Below, one piece after another: positions 33,478 to 41,545 of a stretch of 64,000 nucleotides of DNA; the first letter of the stretch is position 1; each line of letters begins with the position of its first letter. The stretch is taken from NCBI GenBank assembly GCA_028280345.1, contig JANQLY010000005.1, forward strand, positions 190,179 through 254,178, read 5' to 3'. The notes beneath the pieces were generated by a model. It saw only the letters and a list, made by a program, of their open reading frames with translations. It was not told the DNA's origin and did no database searches. This DNA is from Pseudomonadales bacterium (GTDB lineage Bacteria > Pseudomonadota > Gammaproteobacteria > Pseudomonadales > UBA7239). Both the position numbers and the translations under genes were made by a program.

Positions 33478-34022
33478 GTCGCGAAATTAAAGTGACAGAA
33501 ACCAACCTGCCCGGGGTCCTGATTATTGAGCCTGTAGTGCATGGTGACGAGCGGGGCTTCTTTCTCGAAACCTGGCGGGAAGACACTTATCGGAAGCTTG
33601 GAATTCGGGAAACCTTTGTTCAGGATAATCACTCTCGTTCCCGAGCGGGTGTTTTGCGGGGTATGCACCTGCAGAAAAGTGATCCCCAGGGCAAACTGGT
33701 CAGAGTTACGTCCGGGCGGGTTTACGATGTGGCAGCAGATATCAACCCCGATTCGCCCACCTATGGGCAATATGTCGGGGTTGAGCTTAGTGATGAGAAT
33801 CACCGCCAGTTCTATGTGCCGCCAGGGTATGCCCATGGTTTTTGCGTGCTGTCAGAGCAGGTAGATTTTCTCTACAAATGCACCAGCTATTACAATGGGG
33901 CCGATGAGGCCGGAGTGCGTTGGGATGACCCCGATTTGGCAATAGACTGGCCTCTTGAGTCACCGCAACTGTCTGAAAAGGATTTACAGCTCCCTTTCCT
34001 CAAAGACCTCAAATTGTGGTGA
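33474..34022 (+). CDS. rfbC: dTDP-4-dehydrorhamnose 3,5-epimerase
   Basis: Third enzyme of dTDP-L-rhamnose synthesis, a cupin-fold epimerase. The 182-residue protein has [30 protein letters not shown] with the catalytic His, [20 protein letters not shown], and [15 protein letters not shown]. Its ATG overlaps the rfbA stop (ATGA) for coupled translation. rfbD follows 4 bp later. Confidence 0.96.
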   Translation: MSREIKVTETNLPGVLIIEPVVHGDERGFFLETWREDTYRKLGIRETFVQDNHSRSRAGVLRGMHLQKSDPQGKLVRVTSGRVYDVAADINPDSPTYGQYVGVELSDENHRQFYVPPGYAHGFCVLSEQVDFLYKCTSYYNGADEAGVRWDDPDLAIDWPLESPQLSEKDLQLPFLKDLKLW

Positions 34023-34026
34023 TCGA

Positions 34027-34932
34027 GTGAAAGTACTGATCACCGGTGCCCGCGGCCAGGTGGGCTCTGCCCTGTGCCGCCTTGCAGAGGCTACTGCTAT
34101 TACTCCGATTGGGCTTGATTCCAGTCAGCTCGATATCACAGACATGGCGGCTGTGGGTGCGGCTTTTGCTGCGTATGAGCCTGATTTTGTGGTGAATGCA
34201 GCGGCCTATACCGCCGTTGACAAAGCCGAATCCGAGCCGGACAAGGCGGCAGCGGTTAATGCAACAGGCCCCGCTAATCTTGCCGCAAAGGCGGCGCAGC
34301 ACGGTGTACCCTTACTACATATTTCTACTGACTACGTGTTCGATGGGCAGCAACCTGGTGCTTATGATGAGGCCAGCCCTGTTGCCCCGCTGGGCGCTTA
34401 TGGTCGTACCAAGCTGGATGGGGAGAAAGCGGTTACAGACGCCCACGAGCAAAACATTATCCTTAGAACCAGTTGGGTTTTTGCGCTGGAAGGCGGTAAC
34501 TTCCCGAAAACCATGCTGAGGTTGGCCGGTGAGTGCCTGTCAGGAGAGCGCGATAAAATTGCTGTCGTGGCAGATCAGATGGGCTGCCCAAGCTTTGCCG
34601 ATGACATTGCCGCTGCGATTCTTGGCATAGTTCGCCAGTTTGAACAGCAGGGTAAGCTGCCCTGGGGTATTTATCATTACTGTGGAGCTGAAGCGTGTTC
34701 CTGGCATGCTTTTGCCGAGCATATTCTGCAGCGGGCTGCAGAGCTCGGTGTTATCTCGAGTAAACCACAGGTGGCAGCGATTACCACAGAAGATTTTCCC
34801 ACGCCGGCGCCGCGCCCGGGCAACAGCGTAATGAGCTGTACAAAATTTCAACAATCCTTTCCAGGGCTTCCGTTGTCGGATTGGAAGGCAGGTGTTGAGT
34901 CTCTACTGAAAATCTCTGGCAAAATTGCGTAA
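34027..34932 (+). CDS. rfbD: dTDP-4-dehydrorhamnose reductase
   Basis: Final NAD(P)H-dependent step giving dTDP-L-rhamnose. An open frame extends upstream to 33955 inside rfbC, but the family N-terminus (MKVLITGARGQVGSALCR) begins at a GTG at 34027. I chose that; it gives 301 residues, the usual size. It shows FVVNAAAYTAVDKAESEPD, ISTDYVFDGQQPGAYDE, the YGRTK catalytic pair and ILRTSWVFALEGGNF. Downstream, TGGCC/GGCCA and CAATT/AATTG form an imperfect hairpin (34945-34981) before AAAACCCTTTTG, possibly a weak terminator. Confidence 0.95.
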   Translation: MKVLITGARGQVGSALCRLAEATAITPIGLDSSQLDITDMAAVGAAFAAYEPDFVVNAAAYTAVDKAESEPDKAAAVNATGPANLAAKAAQHGVPLLHISTDYVFDGQQPGAYDEASPVAPLGAYGRTKLDGEKAVTDAHEQNIILRTSWVFALEGGNFPKTMLRLAGECLSGERDKIAVVADQMGCPSFADDIAAAILGIVRQFEQQGKLPWGIYHYCGAEACSWHAFAEHILQRAAELGVISSKPQVAAITTEDFPTPAPRPGNSVMSCTKFQQSFPGLPLSDWKAGVESLLKISGKIA

Positions 34933-34989
34933 AACCACATAGAATGGCCAGCTCGCTCAATTTGAATAGGGAATTGGGCCAAAACCCTT

Positions 34990-35038
34990 TTGTTTATTAA
35001 TAACTTAGGGGTAGAATGTCAGGCCAACTTTAAGTTGG
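34990..35038 (+). promoter_or_regulatory. Candidate promoter with palindrome at the start point
   Basis: TTGTTT (34990-34995), a 16-bp spacer, TAGAAT (35012-35017, 5/6). The predicted start, near 35024, coincides with a 15-bp palindrome CCAACTT-T-AAGTTGG (35024-35038). This could be a repressor operator or a 5'-end mRNA hairpin for the export genes. Confidence 0.45.
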
Positions 35039-35093
35039 TTGGCTTGGTAGCCGAAAAGATAGATTAAAATATCCTCATCAGGGGGGAAAGCTT

Positions 35094-36311
35094 GTGGAGA
35101 ACAGACTGCAAAAAGTTGTAGCTTTGGCTGCAGCGCTTGGATTGCCAACGCTTGCTTCAGCAGAGCTTATTTTAACGGCAGATTTTGAGGCTGAGTACAA
35201 CGACAATATCTACACCTTGTCTGACAATGAATACGATGCCTGGATTTACAAAGTACGTCCAGGTGCAGAGTTCATCGTTGAGCAGGGTTCAAGTACCTAC
35301 AGTGTTCTCGCCGAAATTGAGTCAGGTACTTATAGCAAAGATCCGAGTATTGTTGTCGGCAATACAGAAATCGATCTTGGTGATGATGATTATCTGGATT
35401 ACAAACTGAAAGCTGATGCTGACTGGGAATTTAACGCGCGCAATCGCCTTGCGATGCTTGCGATGCTCAATCACAGTCATGATGAGCGTGGTTCCGGTCG
35501 CCAGGATACTATCGGTAAATCATTGTCTGATTTTATTAATCCGTTGAACCGTGAGCCGGATGAATGGAGCCAGGGTGATTTTGAAGTGGCTTACTACCTT
35601 GGTTCACAGGAGTCCGTTGGCCGTTTCAAGTTTGTGGGCCACTATATGGGTCTGGATTACACCAATAATGAGACACTGACGCAGTTCCTTGATCGTACTG
35701 AAGGTGAGTTAAAGGCGATCGGTTATTTCAAGGTTGCGCCGCGTACGTCATTGATTGTGGAAACCCGCGCCAAGCAGGTTGAATATGATAAAGACGTCCT
35801 TGGCGTTAGTCGCGACAGTGATGAAGTTAGACTGTTTGCGGGTGTAGAGTGGGAAGCAACAGCGAAAACGACCGGTGAAGTACGTGTCGGTTATCAGGAA
35901 AAGAATCCGGATCAGGCGGGTGTAGAAAACTATGATTCACTGGCGTGGGAAGCCGATGTTATCTGGCAACCCAAAAGCTATTCCTCACTTTCCCTGAATG
36001 GTTATCGCGGCACGCAGGAAAGCTCCAACGCACTTTCCTTTATCGATGCTACCCAGTATATGCTTAGCTGGAAACACGAGTGGAATGATCGTTTGACTTC
36101 TGATCTGTATTACATGTTTCTCAGAGAAGATTACGGCTTCAGTGTACGTGAAGATGAAATTGATACAATCGGCCTGGGCGTGGCATTTAGCGCAACCGAG
36201 TGGATGGATCTCAAAGCCAGCTATACTTACGACGATCGAGAATCTACTCTGGCGGGTCTGGACTACGAGCAGAATGTCCTGATGTTTGGCGTTGATCTGG
36301 AATTTCGTTAA
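35094..36311 (+). CDS. Outer-membrane beta-barrel of polysaccharide export (VpsM-like)
   Basis: A 405-residue protein with a signal peptide (about 1-23, ending LASA) and many alternating amphipathic strands rich in Tyr/Trp, ending in an aromatic/charged strand with terminal FR (VLMFGVDLEFR), as outer-membrane barrels do. Start is GTG at 35094 with GGGGGGA 7 nt upstream. Position before Wza-, Wzc- and VpsP-like genes matches the vpsM-N-O-P order of Vibrio-type exopolysaccharide loci, where the first gene encodes such a barrel. The role would be passage or secretion of polymer across the outer membrane; direct evidence is limited to topology and context. Confidence 0.8.
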   Translation: MENRLQKVVALAAALGLPTLASAELILTADFEAEYNDNIYTLSDNEYDAWIYKVRPGAEFIVEQGSSTYSVLAEIESGTYSKDPSIVVGNTEIDLGDDDYLDYKLKADADWEFNARNRLAMLAMLNHSHDERGSGRQDTIGKSLSDFINPLNREPDEWSQGDFEVAYYLGSQESVGRFKFVGHYMGLDYTNNETLTQFLDRTEGELKAIGYFKVAPRTSLIVETRAKQVEYDKDVLGVSRDSDEVRLFAGVEWEATAKTTGEVRVGYQEKNPDQAGVENYDSLAWEADVIWQPKSYSSLSLNGYRGTQESSNALSFIDATQYMLSWKHEWNDRLTSDLYYMFLREDYGFSVREDEIDTIGLGVAFSATEWMDLKASYTYDDRESTLAGLDYEQNVLMFGVDLEFR

Positions 36312-36350
36312 TCGATCTGGAAATACTTGGTAGTTATTGGAACCATTTTT

Positions 36351-36388
36351 AAACACCAGCCTCTATATCTTATAAGGCTGGTGTTTTT
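36351..36388 (+). terminator. Rho-independent terminator between barrel and Wza-like genes
   Basis: AAACACCAGCCT (36351-36362), a 12-nt loop, AGGCTGGTGTTT (36375-36386) then TT: a perfect 12-bp stem with a T-run, 39 bp after the barrel stop and 25 bp before the wza-like start. It would give more barrel mRNA than export-complex mRNA unless there is a downstream promoter. Confidence 0.88.
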
Positions 36389-36413
36389 GTTTAGAATGGT
36401 AGATAAGGTAAAA

Positions 36414-36977
36414 ATGCGCCGTAATATACCGATTAATTATATTAAAAATATTTTTCTAGTGGCTTTGGCGCTTGTCTTCTCCTGTCAGTTTGCACTTGCC
36501 CAGGAGGGCGCACGGGGTATGTCCGGCTATAAGCTTGGGCCTGGTGACCGCATTTCGATTCATGTGTTTGGTGAAGAAGATTTAAGTTTTGAAACGGTGC
36601 TTTCCGATGCGAGCACTATCTCCTATCCGTTTCTCGGTGAGCTGGCTATCAAGGGTAAGACCGTTGGCGAGCTTGAACAGTACATCATTGATGGACTGAA
36701 AGGACCTTACCTTGTTGATCCGAAAGTTAACATTACCATTGTTGAGTATCGACAGTTCTATATACAGGGCGAGGTAAAAAATAGTGGTGGTTATCCTTAT
36801 CAACCGGGTTTAACCTTGAGAAAGGCGATTACCCTGGCGGGAGGTTTCACTGAGAGAGCTTCAAAAACAAAAATATTTGTTGTTCGGCAGGAGGAGGGAA
36901 CCACTCCCCAGCCGATACAATTGGATGATCTTGTTTTTCCGGGTGATGCGATTACGGTAGAACAAAGCTTTTTCTAA
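36414..36977 (+). CDS. Short Wza-like polysaccharide export lipoprotein-family protein (VpsN-like)
   Basis: A 187-residue periplasmic or outer-membrane export protein. I chose the ATG at 36414 (MRRNIPINYIKNIFLVALAL) because TAAGG lies 6 nt upstream. Earlier in-frame ATGs at 36396 and 36327 have no Shine-Dalgarno, and the latter overlaps the terminator. Signal peptide ends QFALAQ, with no lipobox Cys, so it is not a lipoprotein as annotated families often are. It contains the poly_export domain (YKLGPGDRISIHVFGEEDLS) and one SLBB-like domain (YIQGEVKNSGGYPYQPGLT). It is shorter than E. coli Wza (about 380), lacking the C-terminal membrane ring, so a separate barrel is needed. That agrees with the gene upstream. 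Confidence 0.9.
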   Translation: MRRNIPINYIKNIFLVALALVFSCQFALAQEGARGMSGYKLGPGDRISIHVFGEEDLSFETVLSDASTISYPFLGELAIKGKTVGELEQYIIDGLKGPYLVDPKVNITIVEYRQFYIQGEVKNSGGYPYQPGLTLRKAITLAGGFTERASKTKIFVVRQEEGTTPQPIQLDDLVFPGDAITVEQSFF

Positions 36978-37007
36978 CCGGATGGCAGTTGGGTACTGAG
37001 TAATAAC

Positions 37008-39197
37008 ATGGCTGATTTTGAAGAAATCACAGAAGGCTCTAATATTGACCTTCGGGAATTCTTTTACGTTATAAGAAATAACTGGATTGGTATTACCAGT
37101 TTTACCATTATTTTTACACTACTCAGTGTATTGGTTATCTATTCCCTCGAATCTATTTACCGCAGTAATGTGACCTTGCTGATCGAAGCAGATGAAGCTC
37201 AGGTTATTTCCATTGATGATGTTTATGAGCTGGGTACAGGCAACAATGAGTACTATCTGACACAATTTGAAATTCTGAAGTCACGAGAGTTGTCGCGGGC
37301 AGTTGTCAACTCGCTGAATCTGGTAAACGACCCGCGCTTTATGTCTGTAGTTGAAGAAGATGATGGTGAGGCGAGCAGCTCGCTGCCATTTGCAGATGTG
37401 TTGTTTCCTGTTGAAGTGTATACCGAAAGCGAGTTGATGAATCAGGCTGTCAGAAAGTTTCAAAACAGCCTTGTGGTGACACCGATTCGTGGCACTCAGT
37501 TGGTGAAAGTTGGGTTTGAATCAACTGACCCGGATTTGTCTGCTGAAGTAGCCAATGAACTGGCTAAAACCTATATCGAAAGTAATCTTGAAGCTCGGCT
37601 GGAAATGACCCAGCAGGCAGCAACCTGGTTGTCAGGTCGTATCGAGGGCCTAAAGGAAAAGCTTGAGGATTCCGAGAGGCGCTTACAGGAGTATCGTGAG
37701 CAGGAAGACCTTGTGGAACTTGAAGGTGTTAGAACGCTTGCGCTTAAAGAGCTGAATGAAATTACCGCGAAGCTGGTTGAGGCACGTAAGGCGCGTACAG
37801 AAGCAGAGAATATTATGTCGCAGGTTAATACCCTGTCGATCAGTGATATTGATGAACTTTCAGCAATTCCTGCCGTGTTGCAACACAACCTGGTGCAGCG
37901 TTTCAAGGAACAGGAAGCGATTGCCGAACAAAAAGTTGAGGAGCTTTCCAAGCGTTACGGTTATAAACACCCGAAAATTATTGCTGCCAAGTCTGATTTA
38001 GAAGTGGCCAAGGAAAGCACGGCAAAGCAGATCAGGAAGGTTGTGCAGGGTATTGGCAAGGAATATGAAATTGCCAAAGCAACAGAAGAATCTCTGACAC
38101 GGGAAATGGAAACGTTCAAACAGAAATTGCAGGGTATTAACCGCAGTGAATATCGTCTCAATGAGCTGACTCGGGAAGTAACTGTTAATCGCCAGTTGTA
38201 CGACACATTTTTTAGCCGTATCAAAGAAACATCCGAGGCTGGAAATTTGCAGACTGCTCACGCGAGAGTGGTTGATCCGGCGATTGCGCCAACTGAGCCG
38301 AATAAACCCAAGCGGTTCTTACTTTCAGTGTTGGCAATTTTTGTAAGCCTTATTTTTGGTGTGTTGCTTTCCTTCCTGAAAGAAGCTCTGGATCGCACCA
38401 TCAAAAGCCGCGATGACGTGCTGATAAAACTGCAAGCACAGTTACTTGGTGTATTGCCTTTTATCAAAGGCAAGCAGAAAAGTGGTGAGGCATCTCTGAT
38501 CTTTGCCCAGGAAGCCAGTAGCTCTTTCTCTGAATCCATCCGTACTATTCGTACCGGTGTGGTGTTATCCGGTCTTGATAACCCACACAAGATACTCGTA
38601 GTCACTTCCTCAGTACCCGGCGAAGGTAAAACAACCGTTTCGTCGAATCTCGCAGCGGCTTTTGGTCAAATGGGAAAAACACTGCTAATTGATGCTGATA
38701 TGCGTCGCCCATCGATTGCGACAAATTTTGGTATCAAACTCTCTGCACCTGGATTATCGAATCTTGTTGCAGAAACTGCTGAGCCACGCGAGTGCGTGCA
38801 TCGCGTGGAAAATCTGAATATCGACATTATTCCCGCTGGAGTTGTGCCGCCGAATCCGCTGGAGTTGCTATCATCAAAACGCTTTGCAGCGGTGCTATCC
38901 GGTCTCGAAAAACACTACGACCGTATTATTATTGATACAGCACCTGCCGAAGTGGTGAGTGATGCGCTGGTATTATCAACCTTTGCCAATGCGGTAATCT
39001 ACGTGGTTAAGGCAGATTCTACAAATATCAAAATTGTTAAATCCGGGCTTACCCGTCTACGGGAAGTGGATGCACCAATTACCGGTGTTGTGCTCAATCA
39101 GGTGAATGTTGAAAAACGCCTCGGTTATGGTTATTACAGTAACTACTATGGTGGTTATTATGATTACTATGGCTATACCTCGGACGAAAAAAAATAA
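37008..39197 (+). CDS. Wzc-like chain-length regulator and tyrosine autokinase (VpsO-like)
   Basis: A 729-residue inner-membrane protein. It has an N-terminal Wzz domain with two membrane helices (about 28-50 and about 440-460), a long periplasmic coiled coil (about 190-400) ending in a Pro-rich VDPAIAPTEPNKPKRFLLS segment, and a cytoplasmic BY-kinase. Walker A is VTSSVPGEGKTTVSSNLAAA with K541, Walker A' is LLIDADMRRPS, and Walker B lies in RIIIDTAP. The C-terminal tail holds ten tyrosines in about 20 residues (GYGYYSNYYGG onward), the autophosphorylation cluster. It controls polymer length and export together with the Wza-like protein 30 bp upstream. Confidence 0.95.
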   Translation: MADFEEITEGSNIDLREFFYVIRNNWIGITSFTIIFTLLSVLVIYSLESIYRSNVTLLIEADEAQVISIDDVYELGTGNNEYYLTQFEILKSRELSRAVVNSLNLVNDPRFMSVVEEDDGEASSSLPFADVLFPVEVYTESELMNQAVRKFQNSLVVTPIRGTQLVKVGFESTDPDLSAEVANELAKTYIESNLEARLEMTQQAATWLSGRIEGLKEKLEDSERRLQEYREQEDLVELEGVRTLALKELNEITAKLVEARKARTEAENIMSQVNTLSISDIDELSAIPAVLQHNLVQRFKEQEAIAEQKVEELSKRYGYKHPKIIAAKSDLEVAKESTAKQIRKVVQGIGKEYEIAKATEESLTREMETFKQKLQGINRSEYRLNELTREVTVNRQLYDTFFSRIKETSEAGNLQTAHARVVDPAIAPTEPNKPKRFLLSVLAIFVSLIFGVLLSFLKEALDRTIKSRDDVLIKLQAQLLGVLPFIKGKQKSGEASLIFAQEASSSFSESIRTIRTGVVLSGLDNPHKILVVTSSVPGEGKTTVSSNLAAAFGQMGKTLLIDADMRRPSIATNFGIKLSAPGLSNLVAETAEPRECVHRVENLNIDIIPAGVVPPNPLELLSSKRFAAVLSGLEKHYDRIIIDTAPAEVVSDALVLSTFANAVIYVVKADSTNIKIVKSGLTRLREVDAPITGVVLNQVNVEKRLGYGYYSNYYGGYYDYYGYTSDEKK

Positions 39198-39219
39198 ATA
39201 CTAACGGAGTATCGTAACG

Positions 39220-39888
39220 GTGAAACGTAAAGTGCTCCTGATCTTCCCCTTGCTTTTAAGTGGCTTTGTGCTTGTGCAAGCAGCCAATGGATTCTTGTCC
39301 CAAGCTTATGCCTATTCATCGTATCAGGTCATGCAGAAAAATCTCTATGGTGCGATGTCAAAAAAATTCTATCGCGATACGATGGCATCACTGGATAAGG
39401 CGATCAGTCTTCAACCGGACAACGCAGCGCTGTATATGACTAAAGGTGATATGTTGATTTATTCCAGCGATAGCCTTAAGGATAATGTACTAGAGTCACG
39501 GCAGCAGGCGGTACAGGCGTATCATGAGGCCAAGTTTCTTTCCGCGGCATCACCCTATCCATGGGCAAAATACGCGATCGCGAAAGGGGTGAGCGGTGAG
39601 TTTGATGAGAGCTTTTATAAAGCTAGTCAGCAGGCAGTGGAGTATGGGCGCAGGGAGTATTGGGTTAATCGTTATATCGTACAGACCGGATTTCGCCATT
39701 GGTATTCAACGGAAATTTCTCACCGCTTTCTGCTTAAGGATGCGGTGCGCCGTCTCTATGAAGTCGATCCCTACAATACAATTTTATTAGCTAAAGAATA
39801 TGGCCAATTCAGAATGACATGCCTGTGGGTAGATGATTATGAATTGCAAATTGGCAAATGTAATGCGGAGCTAAAATATAACCGCTAA
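39220..39888 (+). CDS. VpsP-like polysaccharide locus protein with TPR-like helices
   Basis: A 222-residue protein starting at GTG 39220 (GGAG 10 nt upstream). It has an N-terminal hydrophobic anchor or signal (VLLIFPLLLSGFVLVQAANG) and then alpha-helical TPR-like repeats (ASLDKAISLQPDNAALYMTK, AVQAYHEAKFLSAASPYPWA, RRLYEVDPYNTILLAKEY). It is last in the barrel-Wza-Wzc-VpsP order, which is where VpsP family proteins occur. The family's molecular role is not established; scaffolding of the synthesis/export complex is a guess. Its stop overlaps the convergent apaH stop by 4 bp. Confidence 0.7.
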   Translation: MKRKVLLIFPLLLSGFVLVQAANGFLSQAYAYSSYQVMQKNLYGAMSKKFYRDTMASLDKAISLQPDNAALYMTKGDMLIYSSDSLKDNVLESRQQAVQAYHEAKFLSAASPYPWAKYAIAKGVSGEFDESFYKASQQAVEYGRREYWVNRYIVQTGFRHWYSTEISHRFLLKDAVRRLYEVDPYNTILLAKEYGQFRMTCLWVDDYELQIGKCNAELKYNR

Positions 39889-40697
39889 TTTGGTTTGTCG
39901 CAGGGGCAGGTAATACGCTCCAGAGTATCGAGTCGTAATAACGTCATACAATTTCCCCATACACAGCCACTATCTAGTGCATGAATGCCGATATCTGGGC
40001 CGCAACCTTCAAGTGCTGCCCAGTGCCCAAACAGAATCTGTTTGCCCGGAGGGCTTCCGGCATAGGCTTCGTACCAGGGAGCTTGTCCTTGCGGGGCATC
40101 TGCCGGACTGCCTTTAAAACTCAGCTCAAGCGCATTGTTCTCATCGCACAAGCGCATGCGGGTAAAATAATTGGTAATAACACGCAGGCGATCTGTGCCA
40201 GACAGATCATCCGACCACCGCGCAGGCTCATTACCATACATATTGGCGAGGTAGTCACAAAAATCATTTCCACGCAAGACCGAGTGTACCTCGTTTGCCA
40301 GCGCGCGTGCTTTGTCCAGACTCCAGATAACAGGAATGCCGGCGTGCACCATGACAAAGTGTTCATTTTCGTACAACAGCGGTTGCTGGCGCAGCCAGTT
40401 GAGAAGATCACTTGCGTCACTGGCTTCGAGTAGTGCTGCAAAAGTATCCTTGCGCCTGGCACTTTGCTGTTTGAAATAGACAGCGAGCAAATGCAGATCA
40501 TGATTGCCCAGTACAGTTTTAAAGGCACCGCCAAGACTGTGCAAAAAACGCAGGGTTCCGAGCGAGTCAGGCCCGCGGTTCACAAGATCACCTACCGCCC
40601 ACAACTCATCGCAAGCCGAGTCAAAGTTGACGGTGTCCAATAGTTTTTTTAGCGGTTCAAGGCATCCCTGAATATCGCCAACGGCATAGGTGGTCAT
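39885..40697 (-). CDS. apaH: Bis(5'-nucleosyl)-tetraphosphatase, symmetrical
   Basis: Hydrolyses Ap4A and Np4-capped RNA ends. The 270-residue metallophosphatase starts MTTYAVGDIQGCLEPLKKLL with the metal-binding GDIQG; GDLVNRGPDSLGTLR and LGNHDLHLLA complete the family motifs, and the C-terminal FGHWAALEG provides a metal His. It lies 41 bp after rsmA on the minus strand. In most gammaproteobacteria apaG sits between the two; it is absent here. Last gene of lptD-surA-pdxA-rsmA-apaH. Confidence 0.97.
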   Translation of the reverse strand: MTTYAVGDIQGCLEPLKKLLDTVNFDSACDELWAVGDLVNRGPDSLGTLRFLHSLGGAFKTVLGNHDLHLLAVYFKQQSARRKDTFAALLEASDASDLLNWLRQQPLLYENEHFVMVHAGIPVIWSLDKARALANEVHSVLRGNDFCDYLANMYGNEPARWSDDLSGTDRLRVITNYFTRMRLCDENNALELSFKGSPADAPQGQAPWYEAYAGSPPGKQILFGHWAALEGCGPDIGIHALDSGCVWGNCMTLLRLDTLERITCPCDKPN

Positions 40698-40738
40698 GGC
40701 AGGTGCTCTTTAGTACTTCGAACGTCGGTAGCGGTTGT

Positions 40739-41545
40739 TTAGCTGGCCGTAGTTTCGTTGGTTTCGCTTAATATATTACTGAGCGTAACATAGTCGTCAA
40801 TCGATAATTGCTCGGCACGCATGGCAAGATAGTGTCCCGGTAGCTGCACAAGCTGTTCACTCCAGTTTGCCTTGAGCGCATTGCGCAAGGTTTTGCGTCG
40901 TTGGCTAAATGCACTGCTGACAAGCTTCTCAAGCGTATGTCTGTCGCTGGCCTGATGTGGGAATATGCGTGGGATCAGTTGCACCAGAGTTGAGTCTACT
41001 TTGGGAGCAGGGTTAAAAGCAGTGGGAGGAATATGAAATAGTGGCCTGACTTCACACTGATATTGCACCATGATGCTGAGCTTTCCGTATTGTTTGCTGT
41101 CAGGAGTTGCTGCCATGCGGTCGACAACCTCTTTCTGTAGCATAAAGTGCATGGACCCACAGTGCTTGGCAAAATCAAGCAGATGAAAAATAATCGGTGT
41201 GGAAATATTGTAAGGCAGATTGCCGACAAATTTTGCTTTATGTGTATTTCCGAGTAACTGACCAAAATCAGTTTTTAAAGCATCATTTTCCACGAGAGTG
41301 AGCTGGGGAAAGCGCGACCTCAAATGACTGGCCAGATCACGATCAATTTCAATGGCAGTGAGTTGGCTGCCACTATTTAATAGATGTTCGGTAATAGCGC
41401 CGAGTCCTGGACCGATTTCGATAATGATGTCATCGGGCTGTGGGTTGATGGCACGCACAATTTTGTCGATGATATTGTGATCAGACAAAAAGTTTTGCCC
41501 AAAGCGTTTGCGTGCGCGGTGCGATTTTGACAAATCATCAGGCAT
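40739..41545 (-). CDS. rsmA: 16S rRNA dimethyladenosine transferase
   Basis: Dimethylates A1518 and A1519 of 16S rRNA late in 30S assembly. It has the N-terminal RKRFGQNFLSDHNIIDKIV, motif I IIEIGPGLGAITEHLL, and the catalytic NLPYNISTPIIFHLL (motif IV NLPY), with HFMLQKEVVDRM. I chose the ATG at 41545 (MPDDLSKSHR): GGTGGAG lies 6 nt upstream, while the in-frame ATG at 41557 overlaps that Shine-Dalgarno. The result is 268 residues. It overlaps the pdxA stop by 8 bp, so translation is coupled. Confidence 0.96.
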   Translation of the reverse strand: MPDDLSKSHRARKRFGQNFLSDHNIIDKIVRAINPQPDDIIIEIGPGLGAITEHLLNSGSQLTAIEIDRDLASHLRSRFPQLTLVENDALKTDFGQLLGNTHKAKFVGNLPYNISTPIIFHLLDFAKHCGSMHFMLQKEVVDRMAATPDSKQYGKLSIMVQYQCEVRPLFHIPPTAFNPAPKVDSTLVQLIPRIFPHQASDRHTLEKLVSSAFSQRRKTLRNALKANWSEQLVQLPGHYLAMRAEQLSIDDYVTLSNILSETNETTAS

